From NCBI RefSeq assembly GCF_015265455.1, contig NZ_CP054492.1:1922001-1986000 (forward strand): DNA of 64,000 bases, in the 5' to 3' direction. The DNA is from Candidatus Sulfurimonas baltica (lineage in GTDB: Bacteria; Campylobacterota; Campylobacteria; Campylobacterales; Sulfurimonadaceae). A model generated the notes under the pieces. The model had not been told where the DNA came from, searched no databases, and saw nothing but the letters and a program-made list of their open reading frames with translations. Shown here in pieces: positions 61,966 through 64,000 of the stretch. The stretch's first letter is position 1. Every line of letters starts with the position of its first letter. Position numbers and translations under genes: made by a program.

Positions 61966-64000
<2,035 letters not shown>

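Overview
The window looks like a chromosome segment of a Campylobacterota (Epsilonproteobacteria) species, most like the Sulfurimonas/Sulfurimonadaceae group. This is inferred from low GC, histidine kinases with the HQWRQP-type H-box, CcoI/CcoS cytochrome cbb3 assembly genes, a cytochrome P460, small periplasmic c-type cytochromes and an ADP-L,D-heptose based LPS core. No species is claimed.

Layout. (1) 1-4.8 kb: three overlapping signalling genes: the end of a hybrid histidine kinase, a CheB-CheR fusion and a receiver-histidine kinase. (2) 4.8-8.2 kb: a small membrane protein, a cupin, a 76-bp direct repeat and groES-groEL. (3) 8.2-15.5 kb: one nine-gene minus-strand operon. It encodes a CsgG-like lipoprotein, three more lipoproteins (DUF4810- and DUF799-like among them), a LolA-like sorting protein, two FtsX-type permeases, a LolD/MacB-type ATPase and a beta-barrel-like protein, and reads as a cell-envelope export or lipoprotein-trafficking module. 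(4) 15.7-22.8 kb: tRNA-Met and tRNA-Asn, then a 7.0-kb integrative element in the 3' end of tRNA-Asn. It has matching 18-bp att cores, paired arm-type repeats at both ends, a tyrosine integrase, an excisionase-like HTH protein, a rolling-circle Rep of RstA/Rep_trans type, a small ssDNA-binding-like protein, and cargo: a 364-aa protein, a four-helix membrane protein, a 311-aa protein, a GrlR-like protein and a divergent 90-aa protein. Next to attR lies the left end of a second, decayed element of the same family. (5) 23.3-34 kb: housekeeping genes: cold-shock protein, rhodanese, cytochrome P460, GDSL esterase, pseudouridine synthase, DEAD-box helicase, Lgt, Fe-S protein, HemN and an MsbA-like exporter. 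(6) 34-53.8 kb: LPS and O-antigen assembly, with dTDP-L-rhamnose genes rfbA-C-D-B, GT2/GT4 glycosyltransferases, an O-antigen ligase/polymerase, an acyltransferase, a sugar kinase, three GT9 heptosyltransferases, a phosphoethanolamine-type transferase, a small phosphatase and a glycosidase-like protein. (7) 53.8-61.5 kb: a YfaZ-like protein, all four steps of ADP-heptose synthesis (hldE, hldD, gmhB, gmhA), a cytochrome c, ccoS, ccoI and a half-length asparaginase. (8) 61.6-64 kb: the 3' end of an rRNA operon on the minus strand (23S partial, 5S).

How the genes work together. gmhA-gmhB-hldE-hldD make ADP-heptose for WaaC and WaaF. The rfb genes make dTDP-rhamnose for the rhamnosyltransferase-like GT2 enzymes. 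The MsbA-like transporter and the ligase-like protein move and join the products.

Most interesting signals. A 26-bp imperfect palindrome sits in frame inside both rfbD and rfbB, in opposite orientations. The palindrome TACATGTA occurs about 20 times in the core genes but is absent from the integrated element and from the O-antigen region. The element carries an uncharacterised 311-aa / four-TM / 364-aa gene set that is a reasonable candidate for an undescribed defence or maintenance system; no function is proven for it.
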